From Acidobacterium capsulatum ATCC 51196 (GTDB lineage: Bacteria > Acidobacteriota > Terriglobia > Terriglobales > Acidobacteriaceae), in the NCBI RefSeq assembly GCF_000022565.1, contig NC_012483.1, positions 1,488,001 to 1,552,000 on the forward strand: DNA of 64,000 bases, in the 5' to 3' direction. This document shows positions 63,284 to 64,000 of this stretch, piece after piece (positions within the stretch are counted from its first letter, which is position 1; each line of letters opens with the position of its first letter). Under the pieces are notes generated by a model. The model saw nothing but the letters and a program-made list of their open reading frames with translations, made no database searches and was not told where the DNA came from. A program made the position numbers and the translations under genes.

Positions 63284-64000
63284 ATGGAGCCCCAAGAGCC
63301 AACCGTCTTTTCCTTTGCCGCCTATCTTTACGACGCAGAGAATCGACGCCTGACCCGGAATCAGGTTCCCATTCGCATCAACCGGCAGATGCTCGATCTG
63401 CTCGATTTGCTGGTCCGCAGCAGCGGCCGCCTCGTGACACGAGAGCAAATCCAGAAGACACTCTGGCCCGGCCAGTTTCTGGACAATAGCGAAAAACGGA
63501 TCACGAATGCCGTCGCCCGTCTCCGCCACATATTGGGAGACAACTCTTCCCGGCCCAGGTACATCGAGAGCGTTCCTCGAACCGGCTATCGCCTCATCGC
63601 ACCCATCCGTGTTGTGGAGCTGGCACGCGGTGCTCGTCCGGCCCCTGCCGCCCTGCTCCCTCCGGCCGTGGAAACCGCCGTGCCTGCCGAGGGTCTCCCC
63701 GAGGTTCTCCCCGACGCGCCTTCTGCCCTTTCCGGCACGACGGCTACCGCCGACTCCCCGTCACTTTCAGAGGACCGGGAAGCCCAAACCCGGAGTGCCG
63801 GCCTTCTTCAGCCGCCTGGCTCTGCTTCGGCGCCGATAAGCGGCCTGCCGAGGGCCCTGGGGCGGCGCGGCGTCTTCTATGCGGCGGGCGTCTTGCTGCT
63901 GCTCGCGGGCATGCTGGCGATGGCGCCGCGGCTCAAGCGCAGGCCTGCCGCCGCTCCGGCCGAAATCACGCTCGGCATTGCACCTTTTCAGGCCTCCGGC
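63284..64000 (+). CDS. CadC-like membrane winged-helix regulator (partial)
   Basis: The first 239 residues; the gene continues beyond the right edge. An OmpR/PhoB-type winged helix (about 8-108; LVTREQIQKTLWPGQFLDNSE, VARLRHILGD, YIESVPRTGYRLIAP) is followed by a Pro/Ala-rich linker and a transmembrane helix (about 199-216). The last visible residues (ITLGIAPFQASG) look like the start of a TolB-like periplasmic domain, often followed by TPR repeats. Divergent from the GloVer gene, a possible target. No ribosome site is seen. Confidence 0.88.
   Translation, partial: MEPQEPTVFSFAAYLYDAENRRLTRNQVPIRINRQMLDLLDLLVRSSGRLVTREQIQKTLWPGQFLDNSEKRITNAVARLRHILGDNSSRPRYIESVPRTGYRLIAPIRVVELARGARPAPAALLPPAVETAVPAEGLPEVLPDAPSALSGTTATADSPSLSEDREAQTRSAGLLQPPGSASAPISGLPRALGRRGVFYAAGVLLLLAGMLAMAPRLKRRPAAAPAEITLGIAPFQASG

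Overview
The window looks like the chromosome of an acidobacterium (Acidobacteriota, class Terriglobia, Acidobacterium-like). The evidence is several very long Oar-like TonB-dependent receptors with an N-terminal carboxypeptidase-regulatory-like domain, pro-kumamolisin (S53) proteases with Ig-like repeats, a GloVer-repeat protein, membrane-anchored winged-helix regulators, many secreted glycosidases, and G+C-rich coding sequence. No rRNA, intact tRNA or CRISPR array was seen. The species cannot be fixed from sequence alone.

Layout. 1-6.6 kb: a LacI-type regulator between a divergent TonB receptor (cut by the left edge) and a GH2 exo-glucosaminidase-like enzyme plus APC permease; near-identical 14-bp palindromes in front of both targets suggest one small LacI regulon. 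6.6-9.1 kb: a secreted type B carboxylesterase and a GT2 glycosyltransferase. 9.3-20.2 kb: a plant-polysaccharide-type locus with a TonB receptor, divergent from a large secreted DUF5695-like protein and a Tat-exported GH127, then a Tat-exported DUF885 protein. 20.5 kb: DAHP synthase. 21.6-27.8 kb: a six-gene minus-strand operon with a siderophore TonB receptor, PiuC-type dioxygenase, outer-membrane barrel, FMN-binding protein, ApbE flavin transferase and a four-helix His-rich membrane protein. This looks like an iron uptake module coupled to extracytoplasmic flavin electron transfer.

28.2-35.2 kb: a second carboxylesterase and a stress/redox group (TetR-SDR pair, peroxiredoxin-like protein, old yellow enzyme, DoxX-like protein with a divergent TetR gene), with clear palindromic operators. 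35.9-42.2 kb: a membrane-bound winged-helix regulator divergent from a TonB receptor and a Ca-dependent PI-PLC-like lipase. 42.2-44.5 kb is scarred: an integrase C-terminal remnant beside a tRNA-Val 3' half, a dispersed repeat, and a 5'-truncated gene.

44.5-52.9 kb: an S53 protease divergent from a propeller-type sensor kinase and NarL-type response regulator. 52.9-56.6 kb: another scarred accessory stretch with a truncated MocR regulator, an NTF2-like gene, a gene tail abutting a broken IS481-family element, and an intact RHH/PIN toxin-antitoxin pair. 57.0-64.0 kb: a second S53 protease, a GloVer-repeat protein and a divergent CadC-like regulator cut by the right edge.

The most striking unexplained signal is that three unrelated secreted proteins (two S53 proteases and the GloVer protein) share the same C-terminal cassette: helix, Arg cluster, helix, GCGG, beta-strand tail ending in Gln. 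It looks like a surface-anchoring or sorting module. The flavinylation/siderophore operon is the second main candidate system.
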